A DNA stretch of 64,000 bases, taken from the NCBI GenBank assembly GCA_902488555.1, contig CABTWT010000001.1, forward strand, positions 1 to 64,000. Reading direction: 5' to 3'. The translations under genes and the position numbers were made by a program. Positions within the stretch are counted from its first letter, which is position 1, and the number at the start of each line of letters is the position of its first letter. The DNA is from an uncultured Anaerococcus sp. GTDB taxonomy: Bacteria; Bacillota_A; Clostridia; Tissierellales; Peptoniphilaceae. This document shows, piece by piece, positions 8,964 through 17,456 of this stretch. The notes under the pieces were generated by a model. The model did not search any database. It was not told where the DNA came from and saw only the letters and a program-made list of their open reading frames with translations.

Positions 8964-10644
8964 AGAATCTTTTAATTTATGGTATAACAATGACAAATTC
9001 GACGATCAAACAAAAAAGGAACTTGAAGAAATCAAATACAATGACGAAGAAATAAAGGACAGGTTTTATTCTTCCTTAAAATTTGGTACAGCAGGTCTTC
9101 GTGGCAAACTAGGCGCAGGAACTAACCGCATGAACGAATATATGGTTGCTCAAGCAAGCCAAGGATTTGCCGATACAGTTGCTGAAATGGGCGAAGAAGC
9201 CAAAAAAGCAGGTGTTGCTATTTCATATGATGTAAGACACAAATCAGAAGACTTTGCAAAAGTTACAGCTGAAGTTTTTGCTGCTAATGGCATTAAAGTT
9301 TATATCCATAAAGAAATTCAACCAACTCCAGTTTTATCATATACAGTTAGACACCTTAAAACAGCTGCTGGTGTAATGATTACAGCAAGCCACAACCCAA
9401 TGGAATACAATGGTTACAAGGCATATAACAGCGAAGGTAGCCAAATCCTAGATGAAACTGCAGACAAAATCTTAGGACACATTGCTGAACACCCAGATTT
9501 CTTCGAGATTCCACGTATAGACTTTGAAAAAGGCCTAGAAGATGGCATAATCGAGTGGGTTAGCGATGATTTGATTGAGGATTATGTAAAAGAAATCCTT
9601 GATTGTACAATTAATGAAGATATAGATAAAGATATCAAAATTGTTTATACTCCACTAAATGGAACTGGTAACAAACTGGTTAGAAGAATATTAGATGAAC
9701 GTGGATTTAAAAATATATATGTTGTAGCAGAACAAGAAAATCCAGATCCAAACTTCACTACAGTAGGATATCCAAACCCAGAAGATCCAGCTGCTTTCAA
9801 GTATTCAGAAAAACTTGGTAAGGAAGTAGACGCCGATTTATTACTAGCAACAGACCCTGATTCAGACAGATGTGCTGTAGAAATAAAAGACGAGAACGGC
9901 CAATACGTATTCTTAACAGGCAATAAAATTGGATCACTATTGACCAATTACATCCTATCAGCCTTAAAGGAAAATGGCCAACTTCCAGAAAACCCAGCTG
10001 TAGTAAAATCTCTGGTATCTACAGATTTGATTAGCCCTATTTGTGAAAAATACGGGGTTCAAAAATACGATGTTCTAACAGGATTTAAAAACATCTATGC
10101 AGTAGCAAATGAACTAGAGAGAACTGGTGAAGGTAAGTTTGTATTTGGCTTTGAAGAATCTATAGGTTATAACTACAAGGATTTTGTAAGAGACAAGGAT
10201 GCTGTAAACTCAGCAATGATGATTTCTGAGATGGCAGGATACTACAAAAAACAAGGCAAATCTTTGCTAGATGTACTTGAAGATATCTACCAAGAACACG
10301 GATTCTATGCCAATGAAGTTGTATCAATCACCCTAACCGGCCTTGATGGACAAGCAAGGATAGGAAGAATTATGGAAGAAGTTAGAAACAATCCTATAAA
10401 TGAACTTGCTGGCCTAAAAACAGATAAGATCATCGACTACAAATTTGATGATACTGGACTTCCAAAATCAAATGTTTTGAAATATTACTTTGAGGATGAC
10501 TCATGGCTAGCACTAAGACCATCAGGAACAGAACCAAAAATCAAAATATATGTAAATGCAATAAGTGATAACAAAGATGGTTCTGAAGCGAAAAAAGATG
10601 AAATTATAAAGGCAATGAGAGAAATCATTGATAGTGTAGAATAA
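8953..10644 (+). CDS. pgm: Phosphoglucomutase (phospho-sugar mutase)
   Basis: Alpha-D-phosphohexomutase superfamily, interconverting glucose-6-phosphate and glucose-1-phosphate and so linking glycolysis to the glg enzymes of this operon. FGTAGLRGK at 44-52, phosphoserine loop TASHNPMEYNGYKAY with Ser146, metal loop DPDSDR near 300, sugar loop GFEESIGY, and phosphate-binding RPSGTEPKIKIY near the C-terminus are all present. The 563-residue length and the N-terminus fit the PgcA-type clade of Firmicutes rather than GlmM. It overlaps the pulA end by 11 bases, has AGGAGG before its ATG, and is followed by a strong terminator that closes the operon. Confidence 0.94.
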   Translation: MDYKESFNLWYNNDKFDDQTKKELEEIKYNDEEIKDRFYSSLKFGTAGLRGKLGAGTNRMNEYMVAQASQGFADTVAEMGEEAKKAGVAISYDVRHKSEDFAKVTAEVFAANGIKVYIHKEIQPTPVLSYTVRHLKTAAGVMITASHNPMEYNGYKAYNSEGSQILDETADKILGHIAEHPDFFEIPRIDFEKGLEDGIIEWVSDDLIEDYVKEILDCTINEDIDKDIKIVYTPLNGTGNKLVRRILDERGFKNIYVVAEQENPDPNFTTVGYPNPEDPAAFKYSEKLGKEVDADLLLATDPDSDRCAVEIKDENGQYVFLTGNKIGSLLTNYILSALKENGQLPENPAVVKSLVSTDLISPICEKYGVQKYDVLTGFKNIYAVANELERTGEGKFVFGFEESIGYNYKDFVRDKDAVNSAMMISEMAGYYKKQGKSLLDVLEDIYQEHGFYANEVVSITLTGLDGQARIGRIMEEVRNNPINELAGLKTDKIIDYKFDDTGLPKSNVLKYYFEDDSWLALRPSGTEPKIKIYVNAISDNKDGSEAKKDEIIKAMREIIDSVE

Positions 10645-10648
10645 AATG

Positions 10649-10674
10649 ACTAGGGCCCTTGCCCTAGTTTTTTA
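10649..10674 (+). terminator. Intrinsic terminator of the glycogen operon
   Basis: ACTAGGGC (10649-10656) and GCCCTAGT (10661-10668) form a perfect 8-bp stem with loop CCTT, followed at once by TTTTTT. It sits five bases after the pgm stop. Confidence 0.95.
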
Positions 10675-10730
10675 GTTTTAAAAAGATTTTTATGTGGTAA
10701 AATATAGATACTAAAGAAAAGGAAGATATT

Positions 10731-11234
10731 ATGGAAAGTTTTTTTAATTTTATAGATAAATTTTTTTCAATAAATGTATTTGGAAACTTAACTTTATATC
10801 AATTGATTTCAACAATACTAAAGTATGTATTTGTTGTAGTTGTATTTTACTTCATATATTCAATCATTAGAATAATCTACTATGATGTGAGGACAACACT
10901 TAAAAAAGAAAAGGAATCCGATACATATCTTAAATTATTAAATAGAGAAGATGGTTTTAGATTTATAGTCCAAGAGTATTATTTTATAGGAGAAGATGAT
11001 ACTATAGGTAGGGATGAGAGAAATACTATATGCATTAAGGACAAGTATCTATCAAAATTCCACGCTAGGATTATCCAAGATGAGGATATATATTTCTTGG
11101 AGGATTTAAAATCAGCTAATGGAACCTATCTTAACGATGAGAGAATTTATGACGCAATTGAGTTAAAATCAAATGACATAATTCATATTGGCCAGTTGCA
11201 GTTCTTATTTATCCAAGGAGAGGAAAATGAATAA
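10731..11234 (+). CDS. Membrane-anchored FHA domain protein
   Basis: 167 residues: a hydrophobic segment at about 26-50, a basic linker, then a forkhead-associated domain from about 90 on with TIGRDERNTICIKD, LSKFHARI and SANGTYLND, the three phosphothreonine-binding loops. FHA domains read Ser/Thr-kinase phosphorylation. The next genes are an FtsW/RodA protein and a class B PBP, the same grouping seen in many clostridia and actinobacteria, so this protein probably links Ser/Thr phosphorylation to cell wall synthesis. AAGGAAG precedes the ATG. Its last eight bases overlap the next gene. Confidence 0.88.
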   Translation: MESFFNFIDKFFSINVFGNLTLYQLISTILKYVFVVVVFYFIYSIIRIIYYDVRTTLKKEKESDTYLKLLNREDGFRFIVQEYYFIGEDDTIGRDERNTICIKDKYLSKFHARIIQDEDIYFLEDLKSANGTYLNDERIYDAIELKSNDIIHIGQLQFLFIQGEENE

Positions 11235-12489
11235 GGACATAGCATTAGTAGAAAATGAAAAAAAATACACAAGAAAATCAGCAATTTTGTTGCTTATATT
11301 TACATTTTTGTCTTTGTCCCTATCTTTGATATATAACATTCAAAACATAGGAGAGACTGATTTATATACCTATCTTGCTATCTTATTTGTCGTTATCTTA
11401 TCGACTAGTTTGGTAAGCAAGATTACCAAGGCTGACAATATTTTGCTAATGATTGTAAATATGCTCTTTTCAATAGGTGTATCTATGATTTATAGGCTAG
11501 ATCCTGCCTATGGCAAAAGACAATTGCAATTTTACCTAGTAGGTATGGTCCTATTTTTCCTTACATTTTTTATTTTGAAAGCCTTTAAGTTTTGGTCCAA
11601 AATTTCTATATTTTATGTAGTAGTTTCTATAGGACTATTTATGGCAACCCTTGTATTTGGTACTTACATTGGTGGGGCAAAAAACTGGATTGTCATTAAA
11701 AATATAATTACTATCCAACCATCTGAGTTTATAAAGGTGCCACTAGCATTTTTTGTTGCAAGCTTTTATAGCAATTATAACCAAATTGTTACAAAACCTT
11801 TTGGAAGATTTTATATGGAATTTGTAATCCTCCTATACATTGGCTTTTTGTTCTTACAAAAAGACTTGGGAACGGCCTTGATATTTTTTGGATTAATGAT
11901 TCTAAGTCAATTTGTCTTTGAAAAGGATAGATTTCTAATTTCCTTTAATATTGTAGCGATGATACTAGGCTCTATAATGGCTTATTTTATGTTTGGACAC
12001 GTTAGAATAAGGGTTGCTACATGGCTTGACCCTTGGTCAGATATCAATGTCACAGGTTACCAGATTACCCAAGCTCTATTTGCTTTGGCAAGTGGGGGAC
12101 TTTTTGGAACAGGTATTGGTCTAGGCCATCCTGACTACATACCAGTTGCAGAATCAGACTTTATTTTCTCAGCTATATCTGAAGAAATGGGGATATTTAT
12201 GGGAGTTGCTGTAATACTCTTATTTATGATTTTAGTTTATAGGGCGTTTAAAATATCTCTGATACAACAAGACAAGTTCTTTTCAACCCTTGCATTTTGT
12301 ATAGGAGTATTATTTGCAATACAGACATTTATAATACTTGGTGGAGTTTTAAAACTCATACCTCTAACTGGTGTAACTTTGCCATTTATATCCCAAGGTG
12401 GATCATCCATGCTATCTGGTTTCATCCTACTTGGATGTCTGCAATATTGTGCATCTGACATTAAATATGGAGATGAGATAGATGAGTAA
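11227..12489 (+). CDS. SEDS peptidoglycan polymerase, FtsW/RodA/SpoVE family
   Basis: Multi-spanning membrane protein of 420 residues with about ten hydrophobic helices. Family signatures are visible: the QPSEFIKVPLAFFVASF region, LQKDLGTALIFFG, and at the end GVTLPFISQGGSSMLSGFILLG. SEDS proteins polymerise glycan strands from lipid II together with a partner class B PBP, which is the next gene. The start is the ATG at 11227, behind AAGGAGAGG; the open frame extends upstream to 11188 but those residues overlap the FHA gene. Whether it is FtsW (septum) or RodA (side wall) cannot be decided here. Confidence 0.92.
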   Translation: MNKDIALVENEKKYTRKSAILLLIFTFLSLSLSLIYNIQNIGETDLYTYLAILFVVILSTSLVSKITKADNILLMIVNMLFSIGVSMIYRLDPAYGKRQLQFYLVGMVLFFLTFFILKAFKFWSKISIFYVVVSIGLFMATLVFGTYIGGAKNWIVIKNIITIQPSEFIKVPLAFFVASFYSNYNQIVTKPFGRFYMEFVILLYIGFLFLQKDLGTALIFFGLMILSQFVFEKDRFLISFNIVAMILGSIMAYFMFGHVRIRVATWLDPWSDINVTGYQITQALFALASGGLFGTGIGLGHPDYIPVAESDFIFSAISEEMGIFMGVAVILLFMILVYRAFKISLIQQDKFFSTLAFCIGVLFAIQTFIILGGVLKLIPLTGVTLPFISQGGSSMLSGFILLGCLQYCASDIKYGDEIDE

Positions 12490-14011
12490 TGAGAAAAAAT
12501 ACCGAGCTAATAAGAAGAGAAAGACTGATGAGTCTTTTCTAAAAAAGATTATGAAAAAAGAAGAGGAGTATAGGATCAAAGATAGCAAACAATTAAAGGT
12601 CCTATCAAAATCGACTCTTAACAAAAGACTTCTTTTTGTAATGATTTTTTTTGTATTTTTGTTTATGGGTCTTGCCCTATATTTGGTTTACTTCCAACTA
12701 TTTAAATCTAGTGAAATAGCAAATAACGAGAATAATAGAAGGTTGTGGATAAATGAAGATGCCATTGATAGGGGAGATATTTACGATAGCTTGGGCAATC
12801 TTTTAGCCTATGATGAGGAAAATTCCGACGGATCTAAAACTCGTATTTATAATTATGGGGCCATAAGCTCTACTATTACAGGTTATAATTCTAAAACTTA
12901 TGGTAAAACTGGTCTCGAAAAAACATACAACAAGTGGCTATTGAATCTTCATGATGAAAATCTTAGCCAGTTTAGAAAGATGATTGTAAATAATGATAAG
13001 GGCAATGATTTGCACCTTACTCTCAATCAGAACATACAAAATCTAACATATAACTACATGAGCCAATACACTGGAGCGGCAGTGGTTATGAATCCGAAGA
13101 CAGGAGAAATCCTTGCTATGGTTTCTCTACCAACCTTCAATCCAAATTCTTTAGATGCTGATTGGGAAAATCTCATAGCAAATAACAATGGGCCCTTGGT
13201 CAATAGGGCGTCTGCTGGTCTCTATAGGCCAGGATCAACCTTTAAGATTGTAACGACCAATGCTCTATTGGATTCAAAGATCGAACAGTCATACGAAGAT
13301 ACAGGAACTGAAGTAATACAAAATTTTGAGATTACAAACTTTGACAATCAAGTCTTTGGAGCCCTAGACTTAAGACGTGCTTTTATATATTCTGTTAATA
13401 CTTACTTTGCATCAAAAACTAACGAGATGGGCAAAGAAAGTCTGATGAATATGACTGATAAGTATATGTTTAACAAGCCTTATGAATTTGATTTGGAAAA
13501 ATATGATTCTGTGATTCCTTACAAGGAACTAAACCAAGCTGACCTAGCTATGACGGGCTTTGGTTATGGTAAAACTCAAGTGACTCCTCTTCATATGGCT
13601 ATGATAACATCAACTATTGCCAATGGTGGAGTGATGATGAAACCTCGTTTGGTCTCAACTATTACAGATAAAGATAATAATGTAGTTTATGAAAACAAAA
13701 AAGAAATTCTATCAAAGGTTACCAATATGACCAATGCAAATACCATACGTGATTTGATGGTAGATGTTGTAAATGAAGGAACTGCTAAGGGTGCGTATGT
13801 TGATGGTATTCAAGTTGCTGGTAAAACTGGAACAGCAGATAAGGCCAATGGCTTTATAGATGCATGGTTTGTTGGTTTTGCCCCAGCTTATGATCCAAAG
13901 ATAGCAGTAGCAATAGTTGTAGAAAACTCATCTGACACAGGTGGTGTGACAGTTGCCCCTATTGCAGGAAATCTTATAAGGGATATCTTTAACCAAGTTA
14001 ATCTAGATTAA
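12482..14011 (+). CDS. Class B penicillin-binding protein (transpeptidase)
   Basis: 509 residues: basic cytoplasmic head, one membrane helix at about 49-73, a short dimerisation region, then the transpeptidase with STFK (Ser252, Lys255), SVN (304-306) and KTGT (448-451). It crosslinks peptidoglycan stems outside the membrane and pairs with the SEDS polymerase encoded just upstream (8-base overlap). The missing large pedestal makes it a short PBP of the PbpA type found in FHA-RodA-PbpA clusters. Ends near the convergent nadK with no clear terminator between. Confidence 0.92.
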   Translation: MSNEKKYRANKKRKTDESFLKKIMKKEEEYRIKDSKQLKVLSKSTLNKRLLFVMIFFVFLFMGLALYLVYFQLFKSSEIANNENNRRLWINEDAIDRGDIYDSLGNLLAYDEENSDGSKTRIYNYGAISSTITGYNSKTYGKTGLEKTYNKWLLNLHDENLSQFRKMIVNNDKGNDLHLTLNQNIQNLTYNYMSQYTGAAVVMNPKTGEILAMVSLPTFNPNSLDADWENLIANNNGPLVNRASAGLYRPGSTFKIVTTNALLDSKIEQSYEDTGTEVIQNFEITNFDNQVFGALDLRRAFIYSVNTYFASKTNEMGKESLMNMTDKYMFNKPYEFDLEKYDSVIPYKELNQADLAMTGFGYGKTQVTPLHMAMITSTIANGGVMMKPRLVSTITDKDNNVVYENKKEILSKVTNMTNANTIRDLMVDVVNEGTAKGAYVDGIQVAGKTGTADKANGFIDAWFVGFAPAYDPKIAVAIVVENSSDTGGVTVAPIAGNLIRDIFNQVNLD

Positions 14012-14012
14012 T

Positions 14013-14798
14013 TTATAAAAGCTTATTCTTGATATTAGTCCAATAGTGATTTTTATCTAGAATAAGTTTTTTTATTGTCTTATTTGAAACTCTGATACTA
14101 ATCTTATAGTCTCTAGTGTTGTATTCTTTGCCATCAAAAATAAAGACAGTGTGGTAATTGTCCCTTTTTGAAACTAAAATGTCTATAGTTGCGTCTTCTG
14201 GAAGGACGACTGGAGAAATTATTGCATTATTCAAATTTGAAAAAATAGGCGCAATAGGAGTTAGTGAATAGCCTTTCAAAGATTGGTGCAAGATAGATCC
14301 ACCACAAGATAAGTTGTAGGCAGTAGAACCGTGAGGGGTAGCGATAATCAGACCATCACCTTGGAAATTTTCCACAAAGTTGCCATCAATAAAAACTTTA
14401 AGCCTAACTATTTGGTTCTTATTGGACTTAACAACAACTTCATTTAGAGAATCCATGCGTTTTTTGTTAACTTGTGATTCTAGAATAGTAAGCTCTTCTA
14501 CCTTGTAATTGCCATCCTTAAAATCCTTAACAAAGTTTTCTATCTCACCAACTTCAACTTCTTGGTAGAATCCCAAGTGCCCAGTATTTATCCCTATAAA
14601 TGGTATGTTGGTAAAATTTGTATCATGTACCGCCTTAAGAAAGGTTCCGTCTCCACCTATTACTAGGTTTAAAATAGCATCACTATTAAAGCTACTAGAA
14701 ACTTCAAATCCATAATCTTCTAATATATCCTTTGTTTTAAAAAATATACTCTTACTAAATTTTGATTTATTTCTAAAAATATTAATAACATTTGTCAT
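14013..14798 (-). CDS. nadK: NAD kinase
   Basis: Phosphorylates NAD to NADP. The sequence has the diagnostic GGDGTFLKAVH near residue 48, NTGHLGFYQE, and the NAD-binding loop GDGLIIATPHGSTAYNLSCGGS. 261 residues is normal for Gram-positive NadK. Start ATG (complement of 14796-14798) follows AGAGAGGA. It lies head to head with the RluA-type gene, and their promoter regions overlap around the symmetric TATAATATTATA at 14815-14826. Its stop is one base from the end of the PBP gene on the other strand. Confidence 0.95.
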   Translation of the reverse strand: MTNVINIFRNKSKFSKSIFFKTKDILEDYGFEVSSSFNSDAILNLVIGGDGTFLKAVHDTNFTNIPFIGINTGHLGFYQEVEVGEIENFVKDFKDGNYKVEELTILESQVNKKRMDSLNEVVVKSNKNQIVRLKVFIDGNFVENFQGDGLIIATPHGSTAYNLSCGGSILHQSLKGYSLTPIAPIFSNLNNAIISPVVLPEDATIDILVSKRDNYHTVFIFDGKEYNTRDYKISIRVSNKTIKKLILDKNHYWTNIKNKLL

Positions 14799-14820
14799 AT
14801 CAAAAATCCTCTCTTATAAT
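14792..14820 (+). promoter_or_regulatory. Promoter of the RluA-type synthase gene
   Basis: TTGTCA (14792-14797), 17-base spacer, TATAAT (14815-14820). The -35 box overlaps the nadK start codon on the opposite strand, so the two genes compete for this region. Confidence 0.7.
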
Positions 14821-14840
14821 ATTATAACATAGAGGTGAAT

Positions 14841-15677
14841 ATGAATTACATTAGTTTTAAAATAAACGAAGATATAAAAGTTAAGAAATTTCTAGAAAAA
14901 AATGACTTTTCTAAAAGAGCGATATCTGACATATTAAAGACTGGTTATATAGTTGATGGAATTGCTACTAGTAAGAACCAAGATTTAAAAACTGGAGATA
15001 TATTAAAAATCCCAATAGAAGATGAGGATTTAGACTATGAACCTGTAAAAGCTGATCTAGATATAGTATATGAAGATTGTCATATAATAGTAGTAGACAA
15101 GGCCTCAAATCTTACTGTAAATTCCAAAGGTCAAGAGTCTTTAGCAAATCATTTAGCCTACTACTTCAAAGAGAACAATATAAAATCAAAAATAAGACTT
15201 GTAAATAGACTCGATATGAACACTTCTGGTTTATTAATGGTTGCCAAAAATCCATATTCCTTTGCCTACTATCAAAGGCAAATTGAAGATAATATTTTTT
15301 TAAAATATTATCTGGCAGTAGTGGAGGGAAATGTAAAAATTGATAAAACTCTTAAAACTAAGCTTGCTTATAATGAGAATATGAAAAGATATGATGTAGC
15401 TAACGAGGGAAAACTTGCTATAAGCCACTTTAAAACTATAGATTACGATCAAAAAAATAATATTAGCTATATTAAAGCAGACATAAAGACAGGCAAAACT
15501 CATCAGATTAGGTCACAACTATCATATTTAGGTCATCCTATAATAGGCGATAAGCTATATGGTTCAAATATAGAAATGGATAGGTTTTTGCTACATTGTT
15601 ATGAGATAAAATTTGTCCGTTATATCGATAATAAAAATATAGACTTAGTATCAGATTATGAAGATATAAAACCTTAG
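14841..15677 (+). CDS. RluA-family pseudouridine synthase
   Basis: Converts uridine to pseudouridine in ribosomal or transfer RNA. N-terminal S4-like segment (FLEKNDFSKRAISDIL..), then the catalytic domain with the motif VNRLDMNTSGLLMVAKN holding the catalytic aspartate, and KTGKTHQIRSQLSYLGHPI. 278 residues. The ATG at 14841 is three bases behind AGAGGTG; the GTG at 14835 belongs to that ribosome site. Second member of this family is at 31028 in this window. Exact target uridine cannot be told from sequence. Confidence 0.9.
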   Translation: MNYISFKINEDIKVKKFLEKNDFSKRAISDILKTGYIVDGIATSKNQDLKTGDILKIPIEDEDLDYEPVKADLDIVYEDCHIIVVDKASNLTVNSKGQESLANHLAYYFKENNIKSKIRLVNRLDMNTSGLLMVAKNPYSFAYYQRQIEDNIFLKYYLAVVEGNVKIDKTLKTKLAYNENMKRYDVANEGKLAISHFKTIDYDQKNNISYIKADIKTGKTHQIRSQLSYLGHPIIGDKLYGSNIEMDRFLLHCYEIKFVRYIDNKNIDLVSDYEDIKP

Positions 15678-15707
15678 ACTTTGCTTTTATTATGCAAAGT
15701 CTTTTTT
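15677..15707 (+). terminator. Intrinsic terminator after the RluA-type gene
   Basis: GACTTTGC (15677-15684) and GCAAAGTC (15694-15701) form a perfect 8-bp stem with a 9-nt loop, followed by TTTTTT. The stem begins at the last base of the stop codon. Confidence 0.93.
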
Positions 15708-15717
15708 ATATAAAAAA

Positions 15718-15734
15718 TGATTGAAACTGATTGA
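15718..15734. promoter_or_regulatory. Direct repeat upstream of the fru promoter, candidate FruR operator
   Basis: TGATTGA occurs twice (15718-15724 and 15728-15734), ten bases apart start to start, ending seven bases before the -35 box of the fructose operon. DeoR-family regulators often bind direct repeats spaced by a helical turn. Binding itself is inference. Confidence 0.4.
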
Positions 15735-15740
15735 TTATGC

Positions 15741-15769
15741 TTGACAATGATTTATATTTGTATTATATT
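15741..15769 (+). promoter_or_regulatory. Promoter of the fructose operon
   Basis: Perfect TTGACA (15741-15746), 17-base spacer, TATATT (15764-15769), 21 bases before the fruR start. Confidence 0.85.
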
Positions 15770-15790
15770 ATTAACAGGAAAGGATTTATC

Positions 15791-16546
15791 ATGTTAAAGG
15801 AAGAAAGATTTTCTAAGATAATTGATCTTGTAAATGAGAAGGGCTCAGTAAAAACAGCTGAAATATCAGATGATTTAGGTGTATCACTAGCAACTATAAG
15901 AAGAGATCTTAACGAGCTTGATTCACTAAATAAAATAAAAAAAGTTTTCGGTGGAGCAAGTTCAATCAAAAACGCTCAATTTATTGGCATAGAAGAAGAA
16001 ATGAAAAATAAGCTTACCCAAAATATTGAAGCAAAAAAAGTTATTGGTTCTTATGCAGCATCATTTATAAATGAAAATGACTTTGTATATTTGGATACTG
16101 GTACAAGTGTGGAAGCAATTTTACCATATATAGATGCAGAAAATACATCATATGTTACCAACTCTATATCTATAGGTCAAAAATTATCAGAAAGAAATAA
16201 AAAAGTCTTTATCTTGCCAGGAAGCTTTAAAAAAGGAACAGGAGCCTTAGTTGGCGCTAGTACTTGTCAATATTTGGAGAATTTTAATTTTTCTCTTGGA
16301 TTTTTTGGGACTAATGGCATAGATAAAGATCTTGGCTTTACTACACCAGATATTAACGAAGCCATGGTCAAATCCAAGGCCTTATCTAGGTGTATGAAAG
16401 CATATGTACTAGCTGATTCTTCTAAGTTTGGCAAAGTATTTCAAGTGACTTTTTCAAAGGATGATGATCTTAAGATTATCAGCAATTCCAAGTCAAAGGA
16501 TAAAGTGATTATAAAAAATTATAAAAATTATAAGGAGGAGATATGA
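15791..16546 (+). CDS. fruR: DeoR-family repressor of the fructose operon
   Basis: 251 residues. N-terminal winged helix-turn-helix of the DeoR type (MLKEERFSKIIDLV.. then GSVKTAEISDDLGVSLATIR), followed by the sugar-phosphate-sensing domain with YLDTGTSVEAIL and the end motif ADSSKFGKV. The start is the ATG at 15791 after AGGAAAGG; an upstream in-frame ATG at 15731 lies before the promoter. First gene of fruR-fruK-fruA, so it most likely represses its own operon and responds to fructose-1-phosphate, the usual effector in this family. Confidence 0.9.
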   Translation: MLKEERFSKIIDLVNEKGSVKTAEISDDLGVSLATIRRDLNELDSLNKIKKVFGGASSIKNAQFIGIEEEMKNKLTQNIEAKKVIGSYAASFINENDFVYLDTGTSVEAILPYIDAENTSYVTNSISIGQKLSERNKKVFILPGSFKKGTGALVGASTCQYLENFNFSLGFFGTNGIDKDLGFTTPDINEAMVKSKALSRCMKAYVLADSSKFGKVFQVTFSKDDDLKIISNSKSKDKVIIKNYKNYKEEI

Positions 16547-17448
16547 TATATACCTTAACATTAAATCCTGCCATAGACCACATAGTTAGAGTTGAAAAGC
16601 TCGATTTTGGCGAAACAAATAGAACGGTCGACGAGATATTTAAGGCTGGTGGAAAGGGGATAAATGTTTCTAAGTTACTAAAAAACTTGGGTGAAAATTC
16701 ACTTTGCTTGGGTTTTATAGCTGGTTTCACTGGCTTAGAGCTAGAAAGGATGACAGAAGAAGATTTTAATTTGAATTCTGATTTTATACAAGTAAGTGAG
16801 GGACTTACTAGGATAAATACCAAGATTAAAGCAGAAAAGGAAACTGAGATCAATGGCAATGGTCCTAAAATTAGCCAAGCGGATATTGATAAGCTATTTG
16901 ATCAACTTGAGAAAACTAAAGAAAATGACTATCTCTTCTTATCTGGATCAATACCAAAAAGTTTGGATGCTAATTTCTATGGTCAGATAATGGAAAGATT
17001 AGATAATAAGAATATTAGAATTATTGTTGATAGCTCTGGAGATGCTTTAAAAGAAAGTCTGAAATATAAACCCTTTGTGATAAAACCTAACCTAAGAGAG
17101 CTTGAAGAAATATTTGATGTAAGTATCGAAAGTAACGATGATATCAACTTATATGCCAAAAATCTACAAGAAATTGGAGCTAAAAACATAATCGTCTCAC
17201 TTGGTGCGGATGGCGCCTTTATGTTAGATGAAAATGGAAGTGACTATTTCTTACAAGCGCCAAAGGGTGAATTGATCGATTCTGTAGGATCAGGAGACTC
17301 AATGCTAGCTGGATTTGTATATTCTATTATTCACAACAATACATATGAAGATGCTTTCAAATTTTCCCTAGCTTGTGGGTCTGCGACAGCTTTTTCTGAA
17401 AACATTGCAAGTAAAGAAGAAATTTATAATCTATATGAAAAAATGTAG
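16543..17448 (+). CDS. fruK: 1-phosphofructokinase
   Basis: PfkB-family kinase converting fructose-1-phosphate to fructose-1,6-bisphosphate. Sequence marks: TLNPAIDHIVRV at the start, GGKGINVSKLLKNLG, and the C-terminal GDSMLAGF anion-hole motif with its catalytic aspartate (SVGSGDSM). 301 residues is normal. AAGGAGGAG precedes the ATG, which overlaps the fruR stop by four bases. Neighbour fruA delivers its substrate. LacC (tagatose-6-phosphate kinase) is the close alternative, made unlikely by context. Confidence 0.94.
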   Translation: MIYTLTLNPAIDHIVRVEKLDFGETNRTVDEIFKAGGKGINVSKLLKNLGENSLCLGFIAGFTGLELERMTEEDFNLNSDFIQVSEGLTRINTKIKAEKETEINGNGPKISQADIDKLFDQLEKTKENDYLFLSGSIPKSLDANFYGQIMERLDNKNIRIIVDSSGDALKESLKYKPFVIKPNLRELEEIFDVSIESNDDINLYAKNLQEIGAKNIIVSLGADGAFMLDENGSDYFLQAPKGELIDSVGSGDSMLAGFVYSIIHNNTYEDAFKFSLACGSATAFSENIASKEEIYNLYEKM

Positions 17449-17456
17449 GAGAAGAA

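Noticed and set aside
15721..15790. CcpA cre site before the fru operon
   Set aside because: No TGNAANCGNTNNCA-like sequence with a central CG was found there or before ptsH and glgC.
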